The position numbers and the translations under genes were made by a program. From Burkholderiaceae bacterium (GTDB lineage: Bacteria > Pseudomonadota > Gammaproteobacteria > Burkholderiales > Burkholderiaceae): DNA of 64,000 bases. Position 1 is the first letter of the stretch. Each line of letters opens with the position of its first letter. This document shows, piece by piece, positions 37,246 through 47,302 of this stretch. The notes beneath the pieces were generated by a model. That model saw nothing but the letters and a program-made list of their open reading frames with translations. It was not told where the DNA came from and searched no databases. The DNA is taken from assembly GCA_018261955.1 (NCBI GenBank), contig JAGTRK010000004.1, positions 1 through 64,000 on the forward strand, in the 5' to 3' direction.

Positions 37246-38031
37246 TTAGACCCCCATCACCACTGCCATAATCGACTGGTGTAGCCAGCGTGGCGTAGCC
37301 CAAGTCAAAATAGCAATTGCCTTGTTTCCAGCACCTGGTACAACGCTCATTCGACCTGCCTGTAGTGCTCGAATCCCTGCACGAACAACGGGTTGAGGTT
37401 GCATCATCACCATCTTGAGCGCGGGAGTCAACTTTTGCTTGGCTCCCGCCACAAATCCCGTGTCCGACAAGCCTGGACACAGTGCAGTAACAACGACGCC
37501 ATCCGCCTTTAGTTCACGATGAAGCGCATCCGAGAATTTCAACACATAGGCTTTGGCAGCAGAATAAACAGCGAAGTTCTTCACACCTTGATAGGAAAGT
37601 AAACTGGCAACCATGAGAATGCTTCCTTTTTTTCTGGCTCTCATGTCATTCCCAAATAGACGCGTCATAGCAGTGAGGCTGGAGATGTCAAGATCAATCA
37701 TTGCCAACAAATGATCTAAAGACTCATCCATGAAAGATCCTTGTAACCCATGGCCTGCATTGTTGATCAATACATCAACCACAATATTGCGCTCTCGCAG
37801 ACGCTGATATAGGTTGTTCACCTCAATGATTGATGATAAATCCGTTTGCTCAACCATCACATCGACATTAAAATTTTCACGCAATTTCACAGCAAGGGAT
37901 TCAAGTTTGCTTAAAGTCCGAGCCACCAGAATGAGGGATCGACCTTGGGCGGCATATTGTTTGGCAAACTCCACGCCAAAGCCACTTGAGGCTCCCGTTA
38001 CGAGTACCCAAGATTTAGTTTTTTCTGTCAT
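37246..38031 (-). CDS. SDR-family NAD(P)-dependent oxidoreductase
   Basis: A 261-residue classical short-chain dehydrogenase. The cofactor loop TGASSGFG, the NNAG motif, catalytic Ser in MVASLLSYQG and Tyr-x3-Lys in YSAAKAYVLK are complete. The C-terminal ~60 residues are hydrophobic, suggesting membrane contact. Substrate unknown. It lies 81 bases downstream of the NmrA-type gene and on the same strand, so it may belong to that HxlR-linked unit. Confidence 0.88.
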   Translation of the reverse strand: MTEKTKSWVLVTGASSGFGVEFAKQYAAQGRSLILVARTLSKLESLAVKLRENFNVDVMVEQTDLSSIIEVNNLYQRLRERNIVVDVLINNAGHGLQGSFMDESLDHLLAMIDLDISSLTAMTRLFGNDMRARKKGSILMVASLLSYQGVKNFAVYSAAKAYVLKFSDALHRELKADGVVVTALCPGLSDTGFVAGAKQKLTPALKMVMMQPQPVVRAGIRALQAGRMSVVPGAGNKAIAILTWATPRWLHQSIMAVVMGV

Positions 38032-38112
38032 ATGAAATTATCCTTTTGGTCAATGTTCGTTAATGACTGGCTTGACTTTCCATTTCTAAAGCCAAGCCAC
38101 AATTCACGCCAA

Positions 38113-38997
38113 TTAACCCGCAAATGCTGCTTTATTTACCACTAACCAATCAGCAAAGCGCATCGGTTCGCGCCCTGTCAGTTCGACAAAGTCATCGGTG
38201 ATTTCTGCAAAAAGACCTGCTTGGATGTTCGCATCAAATGACGCAAACATTTCCCCAACTGGCTCTGGCATACCCGCTTGCACCACACCCGCAACAACAT
38301 CTGCGGTACTGACAGGGATAACTTCAATTGCCTTGCCTGCTGCAGCCCCAACCAAGTTGGTAATTTCTGCAATGGTGAAAGCCTCTGAACCTGTCAGAGT
38401 TAAAATCTTTTTACCAGCAGGCTCAGCGACCAGAGCCGCTGCAGCCGCACGCGCCAAGTCTTCACGGGCAATGTGTGATAATTTTCCGTCACCTGCTGCG
38501 GAGTGGGCTTGACCCGTTGCCAGCCACTGACCTGCACTGAGCAAGACATTTTCAAAATACCAAGAGTTACGCAAAATGGTCACCTGCATTGGACTGGTTT
38601 GTAATAATTGTTCTGTGCCCAAATGTTCAGGAGCAAAACTAACCAAACTGTCTTGGGGTTTGGGCATTGAGGTGTAAACCATATACGCCACGCCCGCAGC
38701 CTGTGCCGCATCAATCGCGCGTTTATGGCTCTCAAGACGCTTACCAATTTCGTCTGTACTGATAAGTAAAGCACGCTGGGCACCTGTAAAAGCGGCTACC
38801 AAAGAGTCTGGCTGAGCAAAATCGGCCATGCGTACATCAACACCGCGTGCTTTTAAATCAGCGAGTGCTTCAACCTTGCGCGAGGTGGCGATGATTTGCT
38901 GTGCCGGGACTTTTTCTGTGTCTAATAAGTGCTGTACCACCAAGCGACCAAGGTGACCTGATGCTCCTGTGACTAAAATTTTATCTGAAGTTGCCAT
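38113..38997 (-). CDS. NmrA/QorB-type NAD(P)H-binding oxidoreductase
   Basis: A 294-residue atypical SDR with the N-terminal glycine motif TGASGHLGRLVVQHLL, resembling quinone oxidoreductase 2 (QorB) and NmrA-like sensors. Catalytic Tyr-x3-Lys is not obvious, as is usual in this group. AAGGA with six-base spacing precedes the ATG. It is divergent from the HxlR regulator, a common pairing in which the regulator controls the oxidoreductase in response to electrophiles or quinones. Confidence 0.88.
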   Translation of the reverse strand: MATSDKILVTGASGHLGRLVVQHLLDTEKVPAQQIIATSRKVEALADLKARGVDVRMADFAQPDSLVAAFTGAQRALLISTDEIGKRLESHKRAIDAAQAAGVAYMVYTSMPKPQDSLVSFAPEHLGTEQLLQTSPMQVTILRNSWYFENVLLSAGQWLATGQAHSAAGDGKLSHIAREDLARAAAAALVAEPAGKKILTLTGSEAFTIAEITNLVGAAAGKAIEVIPVSTADVVAGVVQAGMPEPVGEMFASFDANIQAGLFAEITDDFVELTGREPMRFADWLVVNKAAFAG

Positions 38998-39038
38998 GCT
39001 ATTTCCTTTAGAGTTAAGTATTGATAATCAATCAAATT

Positions 39039-39071
39039 ACTATTTGATAAATAGTTATGATATAGTACTAT
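39039..39071. promoter_or_regulatory. Palindromic operator candidate for the HxlR regulator
   Basis: In the 154-base divergent region, ACTATTT-GAT-AAATAGT (39039–39055) is a perfect palindrome and ATAGTACTAT (39062–39071) is a second one sharing the ATAGT half-site. HxlR-type winged-helix dimers bind such AT-rich palindromes. Their location between both start codons fits control of both genes. Confidence 0.6.
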
Positions 39072-39151
39072 TATAAAAATCAACACACAAGCAGGGATTT
39101 TATAATTACCTACTTACTCTAAAGTAACCAACTTACTAAAAAAATAAACTC

Positions 39152-39535
39152 ATGACTTTACACAAACAAACTTCACGACTCTCTGAACTCTGCCCCATCC
39201 GTGATGTACTCGACCGCTTAGGTGACCGTTGGAGCGTCTTGGTCTTAGGCACATTAGCACCCGCAACGCTGCGCTTTGGCGAATTGAAAAAATCTATTCC
39301 TGACATTTCACCACGCATGTTGGCGCAGACTTTACGCCATTTAGAGCAAGATGGTTTGGTCTCGCGTACCGTTTTTCCCAGTATTCCGCCACGAGTAGAA
39401 TACAGCATGACTGCGTTGGGTGTGAGTTTTTTTGAACACGTCCAAGGCATGATTGAATGGGCAAGCACCCATCACGATGCCATTCGTCAAGCACGTGCAA
39501 ATTATGTCGCGCCACAAACTTATTCTGAAAAATGA
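39152..39535 (+). CDS. HxlR-family transcriptional regulator
   Basis: A 127-residue winged-helix protein with the HxlR/DUF24 signature LCPIRDVLDRLGDRWSVLVLGTL, then LRFGELKKSIPDISPRMLAQTLRHLEQDGLV as the recognition unit. Cys14, ahead of the first helix, is the position used as a redox or electrophile sensor in some family members. It is encoded divergently from the NmrA-type oxidoreductase and likely regulates it. Confidence 0.93.
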   Translation: MTLHKQTSRLSELCPIRDVLDRLGDRWSVLVLGTLAPATLRFGELKKSIPDISPRMLAQTLRHLEQDGLVSRTVFPSIPPRVEYSMTALGVSFFEHVQGMIEWASTHHDAIRQARANYVAPQTYSEK

Positions 39536-39563
39536 CAGGCTCCTGTTTCATCACCAAACCCGT

Positions 39564-39725
39564 ATGGCGCAATCAGTATTTTTCACGTATTGCGTCTATT
39601 CATTGCCCTTAACCACGACCCACTTCTCTAATTTCTCTTCAAATTTCATCCTTGCATTGGCCGGACTCGTGCTCGGGATCGGGACGATTTGCACAGGACT
39701 TTTTGGCAGGAACGGTTTAAGGTAA
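39564..39725 (+). CDS. Possible 53-residue hydrophobic peptide or gene remnant
   Basis: The 311-base gap 39536–39846 contains a short frame whose second half (LALAGLVLGIGTICTGLFG) is a membrane helix. There is no good ribosome site and no family I recognise. The rest of the gap is non-coding and ends with a terminator. A decayed transporter fragment is possible. Confidence 0.2.
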   Translation: MAQSVFFTYCVYSLPLTTTHFSNFSSNFILALAGLVLGIGTICTGLFGRNGLR

Positions 39726-39793
39726 ACAGTAGCGTGGGCTGTGTATCCACGCTGTTGACCTTATCACCATTTGTATGCTGTCAATCAAATAAA

Positions 39794-39819
39794 AAACGGA
39801 CTGCCACAGCAGTCCGTTT
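39794..39819 (-). terminator. Terminator after the Dcu transporter
   Basis: AAACGGACTGC and GCAGTCCGTTT make a perfect 11-bp stem around CACA; the minus strand continues with T residues, 28 bases past the transporter stop codon. Confidence 0.92.
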
Positions 39820-39846
39820 GCATCCATCAGCACACAAGCGATTTAC

Positions 39847-41232
39847 TTACACATAGCCGTGCATTTGCGCAAACAGGTAGCCAAATACACACGATACAAA
39901 CACGCCAATTAACCCTGGCAAAATAAAACTGTGGTTAATCACGTATTTACCGATGCGTGTTGTGCCACTGCGATCAAACTGTATGGCAGCCAAGTCGCTC
40001 GGGTAGGTCGGCAGTATGTAGTAGCCGTAGGAAGCTGAGGCAAACGCGACAATCACACCAGGATTGACATCAATCCCCAAAGCCAGCGGCACAAACGCAG
40101 CAATCGCGGCGGCTTGCGAATTGACAAATTTTGAGACAATCAATAGCATCAGCGCATACGTCCAAGGATGTTGTTGCACCACGCCGCCGAGCAAATTTTT
40201 AATCATCGGCGTGTGCACAGCAAACATCGAATCAGCCATCCACGAAATCCCAAACACAGCCACCAGCGCAATCATCCCGCTTCTAAAAATTTCATTTTTA
40301 CTGATTAGAGTCGCATCGGTCTTGGTAAAAATAACAATCAATGCGCCCGCGCACAGCATGAACATTTGAATCGTTGGCACCATGCCCAGAGCAACCAGTT
40401 TGTCCTTCTCAACCCAACTGGGGCGCAGTCCTTCAAACGCACCCAAAAAAGCCACCATCGCAATCGCGCCCAGAAAAATCCACATGGCAATCCAGTTGTC
40501 ACGCGGAAAGTGTTTGCCGATCAAGGTGGTGCTGTCGCCATAAACGTATTTTTTATTTTCGGGGATAGAAATAAACTTTTGAAACTCTGGGTCTTTGTCT
40601 AAATCCTTACCACGAAACCAACTAAAAATCCCAATCGCCAAAATACCAATCATCGACGATGGCACGGTAATCGCCAATAAATCCAAATAACCATCAAAAC
40701 CCGCCAACTTGGTTTTGGCCGCCAATAAATACGTGGTCAACGACACCACCGCCACTGAAACAGGGCTGGCAATAATCCCGATTTGAGAGGCAATTGACGA
40801 GGCCGCCATCGGGCGTTCTGGGCGAATATTATTTTTAATCGAAATATCGTAAATAATCGGCAGCATGGTGTACACCACGTGTCCTGTGCCGCATAAAATT
40901 GTCAAAAAATATGTTGAAAAGGGTGCCAAGATGCTGATGTATTTTGGATTTTTGCGCAAGGCTTTTTCAGCAATCTGCAACATCACATCCAATCCGCCGC
41001 TCGCTTGCAGCGTCGCACTGGCCACCACCACCGCCAAAATCGTCATCATGACATCAATCGAAGGTTTCCCAGGTTGCACATGAAAGATGAACGCCAAAAC
41101 CAATAAGCCGACGCCACCCAACAACCCAAGCGCAATCCCACCTTTGCGTGCACCGTAAAACAAACACGCGACCACCAAAATCAACTGTATGACAAATTGC
41201 GTTCCCTCGCCCATACTGGTTAAAAAATTCAC
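39847..41232 (-). CDS. Anaerobic C4-dicarboxylate transporter, Dcu family
   Basis: A 461-residue inner-membrane carrier with about twelve hydrophobic segments; its pattern ([23 protein letters not shown] at the start, [42 protein letters not shown]) is that of DcuA/DcuB, which exchange fumarate, succinate, malate or aspartate. I took the GTG at 41232 because AGGAG lies six bases upstream; an ATG at 41286 would add 18 polar residues. It is divergent from the CoA-transferase gene, and succinate handling would link the two. Confidence 0.9.
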   Translation of the reverse strand: MNFLTSMGEGTQFVIQLILVVACLFYGARKGGIALGLLGGVGLLVLAFIFHVQPGKPSIDVMMTILAVVVASATLQASGGLDVMLQIAEKALRKNPKYISILAPFSTYFLTILCGTGHVVYTMLPIIYDISIKNNIRPERPMAASSIASQIGIIASPVSVAVVSLTTYLLAAKTKLAGFDGYLDLLAITVPSSMIGILAIGIFSWFRGKDLDKDPEFQKFISIPENKKYVYGDSTTLIGKHFPRDNWIAMWIFLGAIAMVAFLGAFEGLRPSWVEKDKLVALGMVPTIQMFMLCAGALIVIFTKTDATLISKNEIFRSGMIALVAVFGISWMADSMFAVHTPMIKNLLGGVVQQHPWTYALMLLIVSKFVNSQAAAIAAFVPLALGIDVNPGVIVAFASASYGYYILPTYPSDLAAIQFDRSGTTRIGKYVINHSFILPGLIGVFVSCVFGYLFAQMHGYV

Positions 41233-41594
41233 GATTAACTCCTGCTGGTTAAAAATCTTTTCATCAGTAGAAATTGTACGCCCCATAGGCCAACAAACAC
41301 AGGAAACAATAAGCGTTTATTGACTGTTTGATGGTTTTTTATTTCATAAAAGCCACCAAAACAGATGAAAATTATTTTTATATTATCGAACACGTTCAGA
41401 GGATCGGGAGTTTTGTGGATGATGAGGCTTGCCCACACTTAAAAGAAAAGCGTAAAGTTGATTTTTTCAGCCACGTGTCAGGCTTATAGATTACAATCGC
41501 GCGTTAACAATCTTTGATTGGTATTTCGAGCAGATGTCATTGCTCACAACGAGAGCCTTATTTTTAAACCTCTATTCATGCAATAGGAGACCTT
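41233..41594. other. Divergent intergenic region, no gene seen
   Basis: The 362 bases between the Dcu carrier and the CoA-transferase are AT-rich. A fragment of the interspersed repeat (TGTCATTGCTCACAACGAGAG) lies at about 41534–41554. I found no convincing gene, riboswitch or clear promoter box, although promoters for both genes must lie here. Confidence 0.5.
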
Positions 41595-43100
41595 ATGAGT
41601 ACAGAACGCATCCTGTTTGAAGGATACAAAAGCAAAATCACCACTGCCGAAGAAGCGGCGAAGTTAATCAAAGACGGCTCGGTTTTGGGCGTAAGCGGCT
41701 TTACCAAAGCGGGCGACTCCAAAGCGGTTTTACCCGCTTTGGCTCAATTGGCAAAAACCCACCCTGTGCGCGTGTCTTTGCTCTCAGGCGCGTCTTTGGG
41801 TTATGACACCGAAACCCAATTGGCATTGTCAGACGTGATTGCCAAGCGCATTCCATTCATGGCGGACGCTGAATTGCGCAAATCCATCAACACGCACAAA
41901 GCCTTGTACATGGATCAGCATTTGTCTGAAACCCACGAAATGTTGAACAACAAACATTTCCCAAAAGTGAACACCGCTTTAATCGAAGCATCGAGCATTG
42001 ACGCGAATGGCAACATCATCCCAACCACTTCGGTGGGCAACTCTGCGACCTTCGCGGCATTGGCCGATGAAATCATCATCGAGGTGAACTCTGCATTCCC
42101 GCTGGCATTTAACGGTATGCACGACATTTATTTGCCAACTGCTTATCCAAATCGCGAGGCAGTCAACGTCACCCACGTGGACACACGCATTGGCACGAAC
42201 TACATCAAAGTTGACCCATCTAAAGTGGTTGCCGTGGTTTTGACCAACAAGCCCGATGCACCTGCGGTGATTTCTGCACCCGATGAAGTCACCTCGGGCA
42301 TTTCGCGCCACATCACTGAATTTTTCAATAAAGAAGTTGCCGAAGGTCGTTTGACCAAGTCCCTCATGCCTTTGCAAGCGGGTATTGGTAAAATCGCCAA
42401 TGCGGTGCTGTCAGGCTTGGTACACAGCGATTTTGAAAACTTAGTCATGTACTCGGAAGTGTTGCAAGACTCAACGTTTGAATTATTTGATTCAGGCAAA
42501 ATGACCTTTGCATCGACCACATCCATCACGATTTCGCAAGAGTGCTACGATAACTTCATCAACAATTTTGACCAATACAAGGACAAAATTGTTCTGCGCC
42601 CGCAAAACGTCAGTAACTTGCCTGAAGTCATCCGTCGCCTCGGCATCATCGGCATCAACACCGCGATTGAATTTGACATCTACGGCAACGTCAACTCCAC
42701 CCACATCGGCGGCACGCGCATGATGAACGGGATTGGCGGCTCGGGTGACTTTGCGCGCAATGCGTTTATCTCTATTTTCGTCTGCCCATCGGTGGGCAAA
42801 GGCGGCTCGATTTCGCAAGTCGTACCGATGGTGCCACACCATGACCACACCGAGCACGATGTGGATGTGGTGGTGACTGAGCAAGGCTTGGCAGATTTGC
42901 GCGGACTGGCTCCACGCGAACGCGCACAGAAAATCATTGATAACTGCTGTCACCCTGATTATCGTCCGCAGTTGCAAGCGTACTTTGATGCGGCGTGCAA
43001 ACACGGCGGTCAAACCCCACACATCATGGAAAAAGCATTTGCATGGCATGTGAATTTGCGTGACCACGGCACGATGAAGTTGAATGAAGAGATTTACTGA
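41595..43100 (+). CDS. Acetyl/propionyl-CoA:succinate CoA-transferase family protein
   Basis: A 501-residue member of the acetyl-CoA hydrolase/transferase family (Ach1, Cat1, ScpC). Catalytic Glu288 sits in VMYSEVLQDST, and the oxyanion-forming glycine stretch GIGGSGDFARNAF is present. Such enzymes move CoA between succinate and acetate or propionate rather than hydrolysing it. In this window it could link propionate activation to the methylcitrate genes upstream and to dicarboxylate transport; the exact acyl group is not readable. A GGAG ribosome site precedes the ATG. Confidence 0.9.
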   Translation: MSTERILFEGYKSKITTAEEAAKLIKDGSVLGVSGFTKAGDSKAVLPALAQLAKTHPVRVSLLSGASLGYDTETQLALSDVIAKRIPFMADAELRKSINTHKALYMDQHLSETHEMLNNKHFPKVNTALIEASSIDANGNIIPTTSVGNSATFAALADEIIIEVNSAFPLAFNGMHDIYLPTAYPNREAVNVTHVDTRIGTNYIKVDPSKVVAVVLTNKPDAPAVISAPDEVTSGISRHITEFFNKEVAEGRLTKSLMPLQAGIGKIANAVLSGLVHSDFENLVMYSEVLQDSTFELFDSGKMTFASTTSITISQECYDNFINNFDQYKDKIVLRPQNVSNLPEVIRRLGIIGINTAIEFDIYGNVNSTHIGGTRMMNGIGGSGDFARNAFISIFVCPSVGKGGSISQVVPMVPHHDHTEHDVDVVVTEQGLADLRGLAPRERAQKIIDNCCHPDYRPQLQAYFDAACKHGGQTPHIMEKAFAWHVNLRDHGTMKLNEEIY

Positions 43101-43125
43101 AAGTAAATTATTCGGTAAACCGAAT

Positions 43126-43155
43126 ACGGGCTGCTCGATGCAGTCCGTTTTTTTT
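43126..43155 (+). terminator. Terminator after the CoA-transferase
   Basis: ACGGGCTGC/GCAGTCCGT, with one G-U pair and loop TCGAT, is followed by eight T residues, 26 bases beyond the stop codon. Confidence 0.92.
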
Positions 43156-43260
43156 GCCCCTTGAAAACGCATTTTTCACCCCCACCATAACCACATCCAA
43201 ATCCTGCACGCATCCGCCGTGCATGTGCTTTATCGAACATTCACAAGTTAAGGAGTTTTT

Positions 43261-45195
43261 ATGAGCAAAAAATCTAAAAATCACACCCATAGTTTTCAAG
43301 CCGAAGTGGCGCAATTGTTGCATTTGGTCACGCATTCACTGTACTCCAATCCTGAAATTTTCCTGCGTGAATTGGTCTCAAACGCCTCTGATGCTTGCGA
43401 TAAATTGCGCTTCGAGGGTTTGAATCAACCAGAATTGTACGAATCTGACCCAGATTTGCGCATTCAAATCACCTTTGATAAAGCCGCTAAAACCCTCACG
43501 ATTACCGACAACGGCATTGGTTTGACCGAAGCCGATGCGATTGAACACTTGGGCACGATTGCCAAAAGCGGTACCAAAGAATTCATGTCCAAACTCACGG
43601 GCGAGCAAAAAACCGACGCACAACTCATCGGTCAATTTGGTGTGGGTTTTTACTCAGGCTTTATTGTTGCCGACAAAATCACGGTCGAATCACGCCGCGC
43701 AGGTACGCCGACCACTGAAGCGGTGCGTTGGGTGAGCGATGGCACGGGCGCATTTACCACTGAAACCATCACCCGTGAAGCCCGTGGCACGAGCGTAATT
43801 TTGCATCTGCGTAATGAGTTTGAACAATACCTGAACGCGTGGGACATCAAGCAATTGATTCGCAAATATTCCGACCACATCAGCCTGCCGATTGAGATGA
43901 AAAAAGAAGTTTGGCAAGACGCGAAAGAAGAAAATCAACCCGGTGAAATGGTCACCACCGACGAATGGGAAACCGTCAACTCCGCCAGTGCGTTGTGGAC
44001 ACGTCCGAAAAAAGATATTACCGACGAACAATACCAAGAGTTTTACAAACACATCAGCCACGATTTCAAAGAACCCCTCGCATGGGCGCACAACCGTGTG
44101 GAAGGCGCGACCGAATACACACAATTGTTGTTCATCCCTACGCAAGCACCGCATGATTTGTACTACCGCGAGCACAAATCGGGCTTGAAACTCTACGTCA
44201 AACGCGTGTTCATCATGGACGATGCCGAGCAATTGTTGCCGCAATATTTGCGCTTTATCAAAGGCGTGATTGACAGCTCGGACTTGCCTTTGAACGTCAG
44301 CCGTGAATTGCTGCAAGAATCGCGTGATGTCAAAGCCATCCGCGAGGGCAATACGCGCCGTATTTTGAGCACATTGGAATCATTGGCGAACTCGGACGAT
44401 GCTGCGGAGCAAGACAAATACGCCAAATTCTACGCCGAGTTCGGCGCGGTGCTCAAAGAAGGTCTGGCGGAGGATGCGGGCAATGCCGAGAAAATTGCGA
44501 AATTACTGCGCTATGCGTCAACGGGGGGCGCAAACTCAGCAAACTCAACAGATACGCAAACCCGCTCATTCGCGCAATACAAAGCCGATATGAAAGATGG
44601 GCAAGAGGCGATTTACTACCTCACTGCCGAGAACCTCGCCACTGCAAAAAACAGCCCGCAGCTGGAAGTGTTCCACAAAAAAGGCATTGAAGTATTGCTC
44701 ATGACCGACCGTATTGATGAGTGGGCGTTGAACTATTTGACCGAATTTGATGGTACACCATTGCGCAGTGTGACCAAAGGCGCGGTCGATTTGGGCAAAC
44801 TGCAAGATGAAGAAGAGAAAAAAGCATTGGACGAAGCCAATGAGCAGCTCAAACCATTGGTTGAAAAACTGCAAGAAGTTCTGAAAGACAGTGCAAAATC
44901 AGTGCGCATCACCACACGATTAGTAGACAGTCCCGCGTGTTTGGTAATAGACGAAAACGAATTATCACCACAAATGATTAAAATGTTCAAACAAATGGGG
45001 CAAGACGTTCCAGAACCAAAGCCGATACTCGAAATCAACCCTGAGCACGCTTTGGTCAAACGCTTGGAGAAAAATGAGTCTGAGTTTGCCGACTTGGCGC
45101 ACGTCATTTTTGACCAAGCCAAAATCGCCGATGGTCAAATTCCAGCGGATCCTGCTGGGTATCTCAAACGGGTGAATGCCTTATTGTTGGGATAA
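43261..45195 (+). CDS. htpG: Chaperone HtpG (Hsp90)
   Basis: A 644-residue Hsp90 with the N-terminal GHKL ATPase ([35 protein letters not shown]), the middle domain with the catalytic Arg region [14 protein letters not shown] and the C-terminal dimer domain. It has a strong AAGGAG ribosome site. No heat-shock sigma-32 promoter could be assigned with confidence. Confidence 0.98.
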   Translation: MSKKSKNHTHSFQAEVAQLLHLVTHSLYSNPEIFLRELVSNASDACDKLRFEGLNQPELYESDPDLRIQITFDKAAKTLTITDNGIGLTEADAIEHLGTIAKSGTKEFMSKLTGEQKTDAQLIGQFGVGFYSGFIVADKITVESRRAGTPTTEAVRWVSDGTGAFTTETITREARGTSVILHLRNEFEQYLNAWDIKQLIRKYSDHISLPIEMKKEVWQDAKEENQPGEMVTTDEWETVNSASALWTRPKKDITDEQYQEFYKHISHDFKEPLAWAHNRVEGATEYTQLLFIPTQAPHDLYYREHKSGLKLYVKRVFIMDDAEQLLPQYLRFIKGVIDSSDLPLNVSRELLQESRDVKAIREGNTRRILSTLESLANSDDAAEQDKYAKFYAEFGAVLKEGLAEDAGNAEKIAKLLRYASTGGANSANSTDTQTRSFAQYKADMKDGQEAIYYLTAENLATAKNSPQLEVFHKKGIEVLLMTDRIDEWALNYLTEFDGTPLRSVTKGAVDLGKLQDEEEKKALDEANEQLKPLVEKLQEVLKDSAKSVRITTRLVDSPACLVIDENELSPQMIKMFKQMGQDVPEPKPILEINPEHALVKRLEKNESEFADLAHVIFDQAKIADGQIPADPAGYLKRVNALLLG

Positions 45196-45426
45196 AAAAC
45201 ATACAGGATGCGATGACACCCTTTAAGATTGCTAGAAACCTCAGAAACTGACCTCTTCCGTATGACGGGAGAGGATTTTTGTATACACGACAGAACTTTT
45301 TTAATTGATTTACAACCATCCTTCTCCAATCAGCCTACAATGTCAACCAAACATCGGAATAAGGACTTGATGTCTCGTACACATTGTATTCAATTCAATG
45401 TGCCATTTCTAAAAAAGGAATCTATC

Positions 45427-46089
45427 ATGAAAAAAATCCTCTTAGTTTCAACACTCGTTGGTGCATTGGCACTGCAAGGTTGTGCGACCGGCACAATGAC
45501 GCAACCCCAAGGCGCAGGTAAATCAACCGCCATTGGCGCAGTGATTGGCGCGGCGGCTGGCGCGATTATCGGTAGCACCACAGGCAGTAACCATGTTGGT
45601 CGTGACGCAGTCATTGGTGCCGCAGTCGGTGGACTCGGTGGCTATGTATGGAACAACCAAATGGAAAAACAACAGGCCGCTTTAGAAAAAGCCACAGCAG
45701 GCACGGGTATCGATGTGGAACGCACAGCGGACAACCGCATCAAGATGGACATCCCAGCAGATGCAGGTTTTGCCACCAATCAAGCTGTGATTCAACCTCG
45801 TTTGCAATCGGTGTTGAACACCGTTGCCAGTACATTGAACGCCAATAACACCACTGTGGTGTATGTGGTCGGTCACACCGACAATACAGGCTCTGATGCC
45901 ATCAACTATCCACTGTCACAACGTCGCGCCGAATCAACGCGCAACTACTTGGTCAATAGAGGCGTTGCCAGCAGTCGCTTTACCACCGAAGGCAAAGGTT
46001 CAACTCAACCGATTGCCACCAACGCTACGGTGGCAGGTCGCGCTGAAAATCGCCGTGTTGAGGTGTTTGTGGGTCAGCCTGCCTCTTGA
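45427..46089 (+). CDS. Glycine-zipper OmpA-family lipoprotein
   Basis: A 220-residue outer-membrane lipoprotein. The signal peptide ends with lipobox Cys19 (LQGC). Residues 35–75 form a glycine zipper (IGAVIGAAAGAIIGS, VIGAAVGGLGG) and residues 105–215 an OmpA-like peptidoglycan-binding domain with VVGHTDNTGSDAINYPLSQRRA and the terminal NRRVEV. It resembles YiaD-type proteins and would tether the outer membrane to the cell wall. AAGGA precedes the ATG at 45427; the frame upstream is non-coding. Confidence 0.92.
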   Translation: MKKILLVSTLVGALALQGCATGTMTQPQGAGKSTAIGAVIGAAAGAIIGSTTGSNHVGRDAVIGAAVGGLGGYVWNNQMEKQQAALEKATAGTGIDVERTADNRIKMDIPADAGFATNQAVIQPRLQSVLNTVASTLNANNTTVVYVVGHTDNTGSDAINYPLSQRRAESTRNYLVNRGVASSRFTTEGKGSTQPIATNATVAGRAENRRVEVFVGQPAS

Positions 46090-46112
46090 TTATAAACACA
46101 CGCATCACGAAC

Positions 46113-46139
46113 AAAAGCCCCTTGCATCAGGGGCTTTTT
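46113..46139 (+). terminator. Terminator after the OmpA-like gene
   Basis: AAAAGCCCC and GGGGCTTTTT pair around TTGCATCA. The following 46140–46311 holds no gene that I can see. Confidence 0.9.
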
Positions 46140-46311
46140 ATATTGTGTGCGCAGCGTGTAGCGATGTAGGACGCTTGATGGCGTCATACTCAATGGTGCG
46201 CGCTGACAACACCCGACCAAAAATCCACGGGCATGTGCGAGCGAGGTTTTACTCGCGAAGCAATCCACACACATTTATCAAAGCATCCACGCGCATGGAT
46301 AGTGAACGCGC

Positions 46312-46638
46312 TTAAAACGGCAACTTCATGCCCGCAGGTAAATTCATGCCTGATGTGAGTTTGCCCATGTGTGCCGCACTAGCTTCTTCGGCACGGCGCA
46401 CCGCATCATTAACTGCAGCCGCAACCAAATCCTCTATCATGTCTTTGTCGTCTTCCATCAATGATGGATCAATTTGTACGCGTTTCACGCCAAATTTGCA
46501 GTTCATGGTCACTTTAACCAAACCCGCGCCCGACTGCCCTTCGACCTCAATGTTAACCAGTTCGTCTTGGGCTTTTTTCATGTCGTCTTGCATTTTTTGC
46601 GCTTGCTTCATTAAGCCAGCCAATTGATTTTTCATCAT
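46312..46638 (-). CDS. ybaB: YbaB/EbfC nucleoid-associated protein
   Basis: A 108-residue DNA-binding protein, conserved beside dnaX. The hallmark is an N-terminal [22 protein letters not shown] helix, then [33 protein letters not shown] precedes two adjacent ATGs and I took the first. In relatives it lies right after dnaX and before recR; here a YjdF-like gene is inserted between dnaX and ybaB and recR is not found. Confidence 0.95.
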   Translation of the reverse strand: MMKNQLAGLMKQAQKMQDDMKKAQDELVNIEVEGQSGAGLVKVTMNCKFGVKRVQIDPSLMEDDKDMIEDLVAAAVNDAVRRAEEASAAHMGKLTSGMNLPAGMKLPF

Positions 46639-46657
46639 ATTTTATTTCCTATATCAA

Positions 46658-47296
46658 TTAATAACGGTTACCCCACAAGCGCCGAGACAATACGCCTATG
46701 AACCCTCCAAAACTTGCAATGAGTGTATCTTTGTGCGAGTCCCACATATCACCTTGTTGCCCATTATAAGCCTCGGTATCTTCGGGTGAAAGCACCATGG
46801 CAGCACCCCACTCAAACCATTCATACCATAAACCCGTCAACATAATGAACGCAAGCGCAATCCATGATGCCATACGCAATTTCAATCGATACCGTTGTTG
46901 TAGCCATTCTGTAATTGCAGGAACAAAACAAAAACCGTACGCCAAGTGAACCAAACGGTCGTAATGATTGCGTTGCCATCCCATCAAAGGGCTGAGTTTA
47001 TTACCAAACAAAGTTTGAAACCAGTCATCATACGGCACAAACGAGTACATCCAGCGTGCACCGATTGAATGCAATGCCACAAGTATCGTAACCAATATGA
47101 ATGCCCATCGGCTCATGCGATAATGCCGCATGTAAACATACCACAACCCGAATCCCAAAACCGTTAACGAATGATGCAGTGCCTGCTCGTACGGCGCGGG
47201 CGGATTCCACCAAGTCAAGGCAATCCCGACGCACAAGATAGAAAACACCATGCGGTAGAAGAAGGTGTTTGACTGTTGGTACCGTTTAACATTCAT
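46658..47296 (-). CDS. DUF2238 (YjdF-like) inner-membrane protein
   Basis: A 212-residue protein with about six hydrophobic segments and the DUF2238 landmarks: YDRLVHLAYGFCFVPAITE, WYEWFEWGAAMVLSPEDTEAYNG reading as EWFEW then GDMWDSHKD. These acidic and His residues face the membrane and suggest metal or proton binding, but the function is unknown. The start lies six bases past the dnaX tau stop codon, and ybaB follows 19 bases later, so it belongs to the dnaX operon. Confidence 0.88.
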   Translation of the reverse strand: MNVKRYQQSNTFFYRMVFSILCVGIALTWWNPPAPYEQALHHSLTVLGFGLWYVYMRHYRMSRWAFILVTILVALHSIGARWMYSFVPYDDWFQTLFGNKLSPLMGWQRNHYDRLVHLAYGFCFVPAITEWLQQRYRLKLRMASWIALAFIMLTGLWYEWFEWGAAMVLSPEDTEAYNGQQGDMWDSHKDTLIASFGGFIGVLSRRLWGNRY

Positions 47297-47302
47297 GCTG
47301 TC

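Noticed and set aside
42492-43172. A 226-codon minus-strand frame over the CoA-transferase
   Set aside because: It is antisense to the real gene and shows no recognisable domain.
43690-44316. A 208-codon minus-strand frame inside htpG
   Set aside because: It overlaps the conserved Hsp90 gene and has the composition of a shadow frame.
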